DNA of 46,911 nucleotides. It comes from Bryobacteraceae bacterium (GTDB lineage: Bacteria > Acidobacteriota > Terriglobia > Bryobacterales > Bryobacteraceae). The position numbers were made by a program, and so were the translations under genes. The notes under the pieces were generated by a model. The model was not told where the DNA came from. It searched no databases and saw only the letters and a list, made by a program, of their open reading frames with translations. This document shows positions 31,372-37,785 of this stretch, piece by piece; the first letter of the stretch is position 1, and the number at the start of each line of letters is the position of its first letter. The DNA is taken from positions 1 to 46,911 of the forward strand of contig JASIAM010000115.1 of the NCBI GenBank assembly GCA_030041985.1, written 5' to 3'.

Positions 31372-32073
31372 GTGGCGAGAATTACCCGTAAAGAGTTAAA
31401 AACCGATAAGTTTGCACTCGAAGTCGAGCACGGTCTCAGCTTTTTCGAAGAGTACCAGAATGAAATTCTCCGGTATGGCGGCATCGCCCTGGTGGTGATT
31501 GCGATTTTCTTTGCCATCCTCGGCTACCGGCGCCACCAGCAGACCGCGCGCGAGCAGCTCCTCGCCCGTGCCATCGCGGTTCAGGAGACTGCCGTGGGGC
31601 CTCCTTCGGCCAACGGAACCAACATGTTTCCGACGCAACAGGTGAAGGACGAAGCGGCGCTGGCGGCGTTCAAAGGAGTGGTGACCAAATACCCGGGTTC
31701 TGACGAAGCGGAGATTAGCCAGTACTACACCGCGTCGATTCACGCCGATCAGGGCAATTTGGCCGAGGCGGAGAAAGGCTTCCAGGAAGTGGCGCAAAAA
31801 GGTAACGAGCGTTACGCTTCGCTGTCCAAGCTGTCTCTCGCGCAGGTTTACTTTGCGGATGGCAAACCGGATCTCGCAGAAAAGACGCTGCGTGACCTGG
31901 CTGGCCATCCCACGCTGTTCGTCTCTGCCGACCAGGCGAATATCGCGCTGGCGCGCGGTTTGATGACCAGCAAACCGGCCGAGGCGCGCAAGCTTCTGGA
32001 TTCGCTCAAAAACCGGCAAGGCTCCGTGGGCCAGGTGGCGCTGACTCTATACGGCGAGCTTCCGCCGCAATAG
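31372..32073 (+). CDS. Membrane-anchored TPR-like protein, YfgM/PF09976 type
   Basis: This 233-residue protein has a cytoplasmic N-terminus ('ARITRKELKTDKFALEVEHG') and one transmembrane helix at about residues 35-53 ('YGGIALVVIAIFFAILGY'). TPR-like helices follow on the far side: 'ALAAFKGVVTKYPGSDEAEI', 'YYTASIHADQGNLAEAEKGF', 'YASLSKLSLAQVYFADGKPD', 'LAEKTLRDLAGHP'. This is the organisation of YfgM-type proteins, which associate with the Sec translocon and periplasmic chaperones in Escherichia coli. Start is GTG 31372 with GAGG eight bases upstream. It lies 32 bases after serA and 27 bases before the dGTPase gene, in what may be one transcription unit. Confidence 0.83.
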   Translation: MARITRKELKTDKFALEVEHGLSFFEEYQNEILRYGGIALVVIAIFFAILGYRRHQQTAREQLLARAIAVQETAVGPPSANGTNMFPTQQVKDEAALAAFKGVVTKYPGSDEAEISQYYTASIHADQGNLAEAEKGFQEVAQKGNERYASLSKLSLAQVYFADGKPDLAEKTLRDLAGHPTLFVSADQANIALARGLMTSKPAEARKLLDSLKNRQGSVGQVALTLYGELPPQ

Positions 32074-32100
32074 CCGGTGGGCGCTGCGCCTGGTACGGGA

Positions 32101-33234
32101 ATGCTTGCCCACCTCCGGTTTCCGGTAAACCGCAGCCGGGGCCGCCGGTATCCCGAGCCTCCGCATCCCTACCGCAACCCGTTCCAGCGCGACCGCGACC
32201 GTATCGTGCACTCTCGCGCCTTCCGCCGCCTCGAGGCCAAGACACAGGTGTTCACGCCGGGGATTTCGGATCATTTCCGTAACCGCCTCACCCATACGAT
32301 CGAGGTGGCGCAGATCGCACGCACCGTGGCTAACGTGCTCGAGCTCGATGAAGATCTCACCGAGGCGCTCGCTCTGGCTCACGACATTGGCCACCCGCCT
32401 TTCGGTCATGCCGGTGAATTCGAATTGAACCGGCAAATGGAGCGCTTTGGAGAGAAGTTCGATCATAACCTGCACGCCCTGCGGATCGTGGAAAGCTTTG
32501 AGCAGCGCTATGCCCGCTTTCCCGGCCTGAACCTCACCTTCGAAGTCCGCGAGGGCATCGTCAAACACTCGCGCGACTTCGGCCCCGGGGAAGCGCCGGA
32601 ACTCGATGCGTATCTGCCGGGCCTGAAACCGCCTTTAGAAGCGCAACTGATCGACCTGGCAGATGAGATTGCTTATAACACGGCGGATATAGATGACGCT
32701 TTCGAGGCAGAGATGCTGGCAGCGGAAGAAGTGGCCGCGGGCGTTCCGCAATATCGCGCCATTCTCGACGCGGTGAGCACGCAGTTCCCCGGTGCGACCC
32801 GGCGCGAACAATTTCAAGAAAGTCTCCGCCAGCTCATTGACCTGCTGGTTTCCGGCTTGATCGAAGGTACGGTACAGCAGGCGCGGAAAGAGGGAGCCGG
32901 AACGCCCGATGAGGTCCGGGAGCTTCCGCGCCGTCTGGCCTCTTTCACCCCGGAAACGAGTGAAACCAGCCGCGAGCTGAAACGTTTTCTGCATCGCCAG
33001 GTTTACGAGGCGCCGGCCCTTGTAGAGGGGCGACGCGAATCCGCGGCCATGATCGGGCAACTGTTTCAGCTTTTTCTCGAAAAACCCGCTCTGCTGCCGC
33101 AACCATATCGCGGCCAGGCCGGAGGCCCGCTGCATCGAGTAATTTGCGATTATATCGGCGGCATGACCGACACTTTTTTCCGGCGCGTTTATGAGCACGT
33201 GACAGGGCGCGCGACTACTCTTCCACGGCCGTGA
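32101..33234 (+). CDS. dgt: dGTPase-like HD-domain deoxynucleotide triphosphohydrolase
   Basis: This 377-residue protein of the Dgt family cleaves dNTPs to deoxynucleoside and triphosphate. N-terminal 'PYRNPFQRDRDRIVHSRAFR' and 'RLEAKTQVF' are the family opener. The HD metal site is read from His in 'NRLTHTIEVAQIARTVA', the His-Asp pair in 'ALALAHDIGHPPFGHAGE', and a later Asp in 'IDLADEIAYNTADIDDAF'. Length fits the short dGTPase-like subgroup that dephosphorylates several dNTPs. The start could be ATG 32101 or GTG 32077; I used the ATG because eight extra residues have no family match. The last 20 bases overlap the convergent 50-codon gene at 33215. Confidence 0.9.
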   Translation: MLAHLRFPVNRSRGRRYPEPPHPYRNPFQRDRDRIVHSRAFRRLEAKTQVFTPGISDHFRNRLTHTIEVAQIARTVANVLELDEDLTEALALAHDIGHPPFGHAGEFELNRQMERFGEKFDHNLHALRIVESFEQRYARFPGLNLTFEVREGIVKHSRDFGPGEAPELDAYLPGLKPPLEAQLIDLADEIAYNTADIDDAFEAEMLAAEEVAAGVPQYRAILDAVSTQFPGATRREQFQESLRQLIDLLVSGLIEGTVQQARKEGAGTPDEVRELPRRLASFTPETSETSRELKRFLHRQVYEAPALVEGRRESAAMIGQLFQLFLEKPALLPQPYRGQAGGPLHRVICDYIGGMTDTFFRRVYEHVTGRATTLPRP

Positions 33235-33367
33235 CGCTGGCCACTTCGGCTTCGCGTACGCCGTACAGTTTCAGCAGGCGGCGGCAGATCTCGTCACCGA
33301 TGCGCTGCGGGGCCTCCTCCGGATCATGTTCTACCTCGACTTTCAGGAACAAATACGTGCGGCTCAT
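33215..33367 (-). CDS. Small conserved-looking 50-residue protein
   Basis: This short gene was found by translating the gap after dgt. It encodes 50 residues: 'MSRTYLFLKVEVEHDPEEAP', then 'QRIGDEICRRLLKLYGVREA', then 'EVASVTAVEE'. The alternation of hydrophobic strand ('YLFLKVEVE') and amphipathic helix ('RIGDEICRRLLKLYG') with a final strand ('AEVASVTAV') suggests a compact alpha/beta fold. Codon use is as GC-rich at third positions as its neighbours. It has no signal peptide. It overlaps the 3' end of dgt by 20 bases on the opposite strand. I believe similar short proteins exist in other Acidobacteriota, but this was not checked, and no function is known. Confidence 0.65.
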   Translation of the reverse strand: MSRTYLFLKVEVEHDPEEAPQRIGDEICRRLLKLYGVREAEVASVTAVEE

Positions 33368-33431
33368 TCGTAGTTCTACTGTAGCCTGAGTTACCGGGTA
33401 GGTGACATAGGTGTTCCTCTATACTGGAAAA

Positions 33432-34070
33432 ATGGCTTGTGCTATTTGCAGCACGCGGCGCCCGAAGCGGTTTTGCCCGGGTGTCAACGGTGAGATCTGT
33501 CCCATTTGCTGCGGCACGGAGCGGGAAATAACGGTAAGCTGTCCGCTCAATTGTGAGTACTTGCAGGACTCGCGGCGGCACGAGAAGCCTGTTCTCTCCC
33601 ATCCCGTAAACCTGCCGGATCAGGACATTCGTGTGACCGATACTTTCCTGCGCGATCATGATGAGCTTTTGACGGCGCTCGCTGGGATCATTGCTGAGGC
33701 TGCTCTGGCGATACCGGGCGTGGTTGACTGGGACGTCCGGGATGCACTGGCAGCGCTGGTTCGCACTTACCGTACGCTTGCCTCCGGATTGTATTACGAA
33801 ACGCGGCCGGACAACACCCTGGCAGCACGCTTGTGCGCGGCCGTGCAAGAAGGTATTCAGGGGTTTCGTGCTGAGGAGCAGCGGCGGCTGGGGATGCCAC
33901 GAACGCGCGACTCGGATTTCCTGCAATGCCTGGTGTTTTTGGAGAGAGTGGAGTTCGATCATAATAATGGCCGGCGGCGGGGTCGCGCGTTTATCGATTT
34001 GCTGTCGAACCTTGCTCAATCGCTGGAGCGGACTTCGGCGCCGGGGGATTCGCTACTGGTGCTTCCTTAG
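33432..34070 (+). CDS. Zinc-ribbon protein of unknown function
   Basis: This 212-residue cytoplasmic protein begins 'MACAICSTRRPKRFCPGVNG', followed by 'EICPICCGTEREITVSCPLN' and 'CEYLQDSRR'. Several CxxC/CxxCC motifs in the first 45 residues form one or two zinc-binding knuckles. The rest is predicted helical ('FLRDHDELLTALAGIIAEAA', 'ALAALVRTYRTLASGLYYET', 'FLQCLVFLERVEFDHNNGRR') and resembles a family I have seen in Acidobacteriota without assigned role. The frame opens at 33411, but the ATG at 33432 matches the Cys-rich start. Its last 80 bases overlap, on the other strand, the end of fliM. Confidence 0.75.
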   Translation: MACAICSTRRPKRFCPGVNGEICPICCGTEREITVSCPLNCEYLQDSRRHEKPVLSHPVNLPDQDIRVTDTFLRDHDELLTALAGIIAEAALAIPGVVDWDVRDALAALVRTYRTLASGLYYETRPDNTLAARLCAAVQEGIQGFRAEEQRRLGMPRTRDSDFLQCLVFLERVEFDHNNGRRRGRAFIDLLSNLAQSLERTSAPGDSLLVLP

Positions 34071-35013
34071 GCGCCGATTCGCGTAACCGTTCGATCGCGA
34101 GAGCGCGTTTCGAGGCAGTGGCGACAATCTGCCCGGAATACTGCTCCCGGCCGTTTACCAAAAGGTCCACCGGGCTGCTCACCGGCCGGTCAAAAACCAC
34201 TACGTTTCCTTCGGAGAGATCTAGGAGATTTTGTACCGATAATTCCAGCCCTTCAAGACGCGCCTCCAGCGTCAGCGAGGCCTCCTGCAGCATTACCAGG
34301 AAGCGCGCCTGCTCGGTCTCGCTGGCAACGGTTTTGCGGACGGACCATTGCTGATCGAATTTCTGCCGCATCATTTTAATCACGATCGACGGGAGAGCAA
34401 TGTTCATCATGCCGACAGCTTCCGCGATCCGGATCTCGACCCCGATCGCCACCACCGCCTCGTTGGGCGCTAGCACATACAATAGTTGCGGCTCGGTCTC
34501 CATCGATTCGATGGTGAAATCGATTTCGGTGACGCCTTTCCAAGCCTCCCGTAAATCATTAAGAATGATCCGAAGCAATCCGTCCAGCAGTTTCTGTTCG
34601 ATTTCCGTAATGTCCCGCTGAATGGAGCCGGATTGTTTGCCGGTCCCACCCAACAGCATCTCGATAATGGGAAATACCAGGGAAGGATTCAACTCCAGGA
34701 CGCCATTGCCATCATAGGGGCGCAAGCCCATCGAGACCAGGCAGGTGGGCGAAGGCAAACCTTCCAGGAACTCGGAATAGGAAAGCTGTTCCACGCTCAC
34801 CAGGTTTACCGTGAGATAAGAGCGCAGGTACGCCGAAAGGCTCGAAACCAGATTGCGCGCGAAGACATCGTGCAGCAGATGGATCGCGCGGACCTGCGAT
34901 TTGGGAATGCGGTCGGGACGCCGAAAGTCGAATCGGGCGGCGGTAGATTCCCGTTTGCGGTCCTGCTTTTGAAACACTGCATCGATTTCCTGCTGCGAGA
35001 GTTGCCGGCTCAT
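33991..35013 (-). CDS. fliM: FliM, flagellar motor switch protein
   Basis: This is a 340-residue C-ring protein. The extreme N-terminus 'MSRQLSQQEIDAVFQKQ' is the CheY-phosphate docking motif (LSQxEIDxLF type). The central CheC-like domain carries 'FARNLVSSLSAYLRSYLTVN', 'LPSPTCLVSMGL' and the conserved 'MLLGGTG' that contacts FliG. The C-terminal SpoA domain is visible in 'LTLEARLEGLELSVQNLLDL...GNVVVFDRPVSSPVDLLVNG'. A proline/alanine-rich tail of about 30 residues ends the protein and encodes the overlap with the zinc-ribbon gene. No other flagellar gene is in the window; its neighbour is the divergent chemotaxis operon. A candidate FliA-type promoter lies at 35042-35069. Confidence 0.93.
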   Translation of the reverse strand: MSRQLSQQEIDAVFQKQDRKRESTAARFDFRRPDRIPKSQVRAIHLLHDVFARNLVSSLSAYLRSYLTVNLVSVEQLSYSEFLEGLPSPTCLVSMGLRPYDGNGVLELNPSLVFPIIEMLLGGTGKQSGSIQRDITEIEQKLLDGLLRIILNDLREAWKGVTEIDFTIESMETEPQLLYVLAPNEAVVAIGVEIRIAEAVGMMNIALPSIVIKMMRQKFDQQWSVRKTVASETEQARFLVMLQEASLTLEARLEGLELSVQNLLDLSEGNVVVFDRPVSSPVDLLVNGREQYSGQIVATASKRALAIERLRESAPKEAPVANPPAPKSAPAIEQGSTANR

Positions 35014-35041
35014 AATTCAGGCGATGGTCTCCTCGGTCTTC

Positions 35042-35069
35042 TAATCGGTTTGTTTCGGGCGCGGCTTTA
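35042..35069 (-). promoter_or_regulatory. Candidate FliA (sigma-28) promoter for fliM
   Basis: On the minus strand TAAAG (35065-35069) is followed, 16 bases after TAAA, by ACCGATTA (35042-35049). The FliA consensus is TAAA-N15-GCCGATAA. Six of eight -10 positions and the whole -35 core match, with one extra spacer base. Transcription would begin about 20 bases before the fliM ATG and would still include the GAGGAG ahead of it. Motif seen; function inferred. Confidence 0.42.
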
Positions 35070-35115
35070 GGCTGAACACGCTCGCTTTTTCTATAGTTTT
35101 TTCTGCGGCGGGCTA

Positions 35116-35141
35116 TTGAATTCGGTGGCTTTCGCCGATGA
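35116..35141 (+). promoter_or_regulatory. Candidate FliA-like promoter for the chemotaxis operon
   Basis: GCCGATGA (35134-35141) matches seven of eight bases of the FliA -10 box GCCGATAA. The -35 side TTGAATTC (35116-35123) is only partly similar to TAAAGTTT, and the spacer is one base short. The leader to the cheY ATG at 35162 would be about 14 bases and begin just ahead of the AAGGAG ribosome site. This is a suggestive rather than firm match. Confidence 0.35.
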
Positions 35142-35161
35142 ATTAGGGTGTAAGGAGACGA

Positions 35162-35551
35162 ATGGAATCCGACGTCTTGATTGTGGATGATTCAGCCGCG
35201 ATCCGCAAAATATTGCAGCGGGTATTGCGGCAAACAGGGATGGCGATCAATACGATTCATGAGGCCGGTGACGGGGAAGATGCTCTGAACCTGTTACGGT
35301 CGCATAAAGTTGATCTTGTCTTAACCGATATCAACATGCCAAAAATGGACGGGCTGGAGTTGCTGGCAGCGCTTAAGAAATCTCCCGAGTGGGTAAATGT
35401 GCCGGTGGTCATGATCACGACCGAGGGGGGTGAAACCAAAGTGGCGGAGGCCGTCCGGCTCGGGGCCGCCGGCTATGTCCGCAAGCCTTTTACAGCCGAC
35501 CAAATTAAGGAGAAGCTGGTTGGAATTTTGGAACCGGCGCTGCCATTATGA
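35162..35551 (+). CDS. cheY: CheY-like single-domain response regulator, first copy
   Basis: This 129-residue stand-alone receiver has the acidic pair in 'VLIVDDSAAIRK', phospho-acceptor Asp56 in 'VDLVLTDINMPKMDG', the switch Thr pair in 'VVMITTEGGE' and Lys in 'AGYVRKPFTADQ'. It has no output domain, so it should act by docking on FliM or another target. AAGGAG stands five bases before the ATG. It opens the chemotaxis operon and overlaps the CheX gene by four bases, so the regulator and its phosphatase are translationally coupled. Confidence 0.93.
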   Translation: MESDVLIVDDSAAIRKILQRVLRQTGMAINTIHEAGDGEDALNLLRSHKVDLVLTDINMPKMDGLELLAALKKSPEWVNVPVVMITTEGGETKVAEAVRLGAAGYVRKPFTADQIKEKLVGILEPALPL

Positions 35552-36069
35552 ACGTACAGAATCTAATCGTCGATTCGCTCCGGCATGCTGTCGAGGAAGT
35601 CTTCTCGACGATGCTCACTGGCGAAATCGAATTCCAGGAACTCACGCTCGAAAATGCCACTCCGGAGTTTAGCGATCGCGTGGTTTCTTTCATCGGAGTT
35701 GCCGGTACCTGGACAGGAACCGGAAGCGTGACCTGCTCGCCGGGGGCGGCTTGCCGCGTCTGTTCCCAGATGCTGATGGCGGATTATACTTCGGTCACCG
35801 AAGAAGTGCTGGATGCGGTGGCTGAGTTGACCAATATGATCATAGGGAACGTCAAAAGCGAGTTAGAGCGCCACTTAGGGCCGCTCGGTCTAAGCATTCC
35901 AACCGTGGTCTTCGGACGGAACTTCAAAACCAAGAGCGTCACTGCAGAATGGATCGTCCAGCGCTTTCGTTGGGAAGGCGATGAAGTGCTCTTGCGAATC
36001 TATCTTCGGCCTGGGGAAAGGACCTGTGCTCCAATGACTCAGCCCACCGACGTGGCGATGGAAGTCTAA
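35548..36069 (+). CDS. cheX: CheX-type CheY-phosphate phosphatase, first copy
   Basis: This is a 173-residue CheC/CheX/FliY-family protein. The catalytic E-x-x-N of the phosphatase helix is present in 'VLDAVAELTNMIIGNVKSEL' (Glu-Leu-Thr-Asn), and there is only one such motif, as in CheX rather than CheC. Flanking segments 'SDRVVSFIGVAGTWTGTGSV' and 'GLSIPTVVFGRNF' are typical strands of the fold. It removes phosphate from CheY and so terminates the signal, a role filled by CheZ in enteric bacteria. A C-terminal extension of about 20 residues ('GERTCAPMTQPTDVAMEV') lacks obvious homology. Confidence 0.85.
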   Translation: MNVQNLIVDSLRHAVEEVFSTMLTGEIEFQELTLENATPEFSDRVVSFIGVAGTWTGTGSVTCSPGAACRVCSQMLMADYTSVTEEVLDAVAELTNMIIGNVKSELERHLGPLGLSIPTVVFGRNFKTKSVTAEWIVQRFRWEGDEVLLRIYLRPGERTCAPMTQPTDVAMEV

Positions 36070-36091
36070 TCACATCTAAGGGAAAGCATCT

Positions 36092-36610
36092 ATGCCATCC
36101 ATTGTTGCTGAAAGCCAACCCGCACCCGTCACCTTAGGCGACGCGCGATCTGGGAAGTATCTGACATTCCAACTGGGGAGAGAAGAATTCGGCATTCGCG
36201 TCCTCAAGGTCCGCGAAATCATGGGCATTTTGGAGATTACTGCTGTGCCGCAAACGCCCTCTCACGTAAAGGGCGTTGTCAACCTGCGCGGCAAAGTGGT
36301 ACCTGTAATCGATTTACGCCTCAAGTTCGGCCTCCCAGCCGCCGAATATACGCAAAGAACCTGCATCATTGTGACGCAGATCAATGGAGAATCGGGAAAC
36401 ATTCTCATGGGGGTCATCGTGGATGGTGTTTCTGAAGTACTCAGCTTGACTCCCTCGGATATCGAAGATACGCCTGACTTTGGCGAAGAGATCACTGGCA
36501 ATTACTTGCTTGGTCTGGCAAAGGTTAAGGGCAAGGTCAAAATCCTGCTGGATATCGACAGGGTCCTTTCCGCACAGGATCTGCATCACCTGAAAAGCAT
36601 GCTGCAGTAG
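36092..36610 (+). CDS. cheW: CheW, chemotaxis coupling protein
   Basis: This 172-residue adaptor links receptors to the kinase CheA. The double SH3-like fold is clear: 'KYLTFQLGREEFGIRVLKVR', 'EIMGILEITAVPQTPSHVKG', 'VVNLRGKVVPVIDLRLKFGL', 'RTCIIVTQINGESGNILMGV', 'IVDGVSEVLSLTPSDIEDTP' and 'YLLGLAKVKGKVKILLDIDR'. The conserved 'NLRGKVVPVIDLR' sits at the receptor/CheA interface. The N-terminus has a short extra stretch of about 20 residues. It lies 22 bases after cheX with an AAGGGAAAG ribosome site and 23 bases before the receptor gene. Confidence 0.95.
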   Translation: MPSIVAESQPAPVTLGDARSGKYLTFQLGREEFGIRVLKVREIMGILEITAVPQTPSHVKGVVNLRGKVVPVIDLRLKFGLPAAEYTQRTCIIVTQINGESGNILMGVIVDGVSEVLSLTPSDIEDTPDFGEEITGNYLLGLAKVKGKVKILLDIDRVLSAQDLHHLKSMLQ

Positions 36611-36633
36611 AGGTTATTTAGTGGAGAAACGCT

Positions 36634-37776
36634 ATGCCTGAAGACAGAGTGCCTTTTTCAATGAAGCTTTCCATTTGCGCTGGGGCCAATCTGCTGCTGC
36701 TCCTGTGGCTAGCTTGGCTCGCGATGACGCCGGGACAGTCTTCGTCCCACTGGCTGGTTGGGCCGTTGGCCATCCTAGGAGTGATCGTGGCTGTAGTGGC
36801 ACTGTATGTCATTCATAGCGTAACCCGTCAGTTTCGACAGATCGCTGCTGGATTGCTCGACGGTTCGCGCCAGATGGCTGCCGCTTCCGGGCAGGTGGCG
36901 TCTGCGAGCAATGCACTGGCTCAAGGCGCCTCCGAGCAAGCGGCGGCACTCGAAGAGACGTCGTCATCAGCCACGGAAATAACTTCCATTACTCGGAAGA
37001 ATACCGAAAATACGCGCGCTGTCGCGGGTCTCATGGTGCAGGCGGCACAGGCAGTAAGAGACGCCAATCGAAATCTGGAAGAAATGGTCCGATCTATGAA
37101 AGAGATCACCGGTTCAAGCGAGAAGATTTCCAAGATCATTCGAGTCATCGACGAGATTGCATTTCAAACGAACATTTTGGCCTTGAATGCAGCGGTGGAA
37201 GCTGCGCGGGCTGGTGAAGCCGGCATGGGATTCGCCGTGGTCGCCGACGAAGTGCGCAATCTCGCCCAGCGCAGCGCGCAAGCCGCAAAGGATACAGCCT
37301 CACTCATTGAAGAATCCATCAATAAATCGAGCGAGGGAAGCGGAAAGCTGGACCAAGTTGCTAAGTCGGTAAATCAGATTACCGCCAGCACCTTAGAGGT
37401 AAAGACTCTGGTGGATGAGATTGCAGCCGGTAGCCAGGAGCAATCCCGTGGGATCGAGCAGATCGCCACCGCGGTGACCGAAATGGAGAAAATGACCCAG
37501 CAGGGCGCAGCCGGAGCGGAGCAAAGCGCTTCCGCCAGTGAAGAACTGGCGTCACAAGCCCGTAGCCTCTGCTCGCTGGCGGATAGCCTGGAGATTTTGG
37601 TCGGCAAACGTGACACGGTCGACGGCACTGATGTAGAGGGGAAGCCTACCCCATTCGAAACGGAGGCTGCGGTGGGGGCCATGCGCACCGGCACAGGCCG
37701 GCCCGCCACTATGTCGCACCGGCGAGGAATTGACCGCGCTGCCTTACCGCTAGAGGGAGAGGACAACCTTTTCTAA
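36634..37776 (+). CDS. Methyl-accepting chemotaxis protein without a sizeable sensor domain
   Basis: This is a 380-residue receptor. Two hydrophobic helices (about residues 10-32 and 41-62) are separated by fewer than ten residues ('TPGQSSSHW'), so almost nothing reaches outside the membrane. There is no recognisable HAMP. The signalling domain is well conserved, with the hairpin tip '[20 protein letters not shown]' then '[20 protein letters not shown]', and coiled coils on either side rich in the Q/E pairs that are methylation sites ('[20 protein letters not shown]', '[20 protein letters not shown]'). A 70-residue tail carries no CheR-docking pentapeptide. It may sense membrane state, or couple other inputs through CheW. 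The gene lies between cheW and cheA. Confidence 0.92.
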   Translation: MPEDRVPFSMKLSICAGANLLLLLWLAWLAMTPGQSSSHWLVGPLAILGVIVAVVALYVIHSVTRQFRQIAAGLLDGSRQMAAASGQVASASNALAQGASEQAAALEETSSSATEITSITRKNTENTRAVAGLMVQAAQAVRDANRNLEEMVRSMKEITGSSEKISKIIRVIDEIAFQTNILALNAAVEAARAGEAGMGFAVVADEVRNLAQRSAQAAKDTASLIEESINKSSEGSGKLDQVAKSVNQITASTLEVKTLVDEIAAGSQEQSRGIEQIATAVTEMEKMTQQGAAGAEQSASASEELASQARSLCSLADSLEILVGKRDTVDGTDVEGKPTPFETEAAVGAMRTGTGRPATMSHRRGIDRAALPLEGEDNLF

Positions 37777-37785
37777 AGGCTCCTT

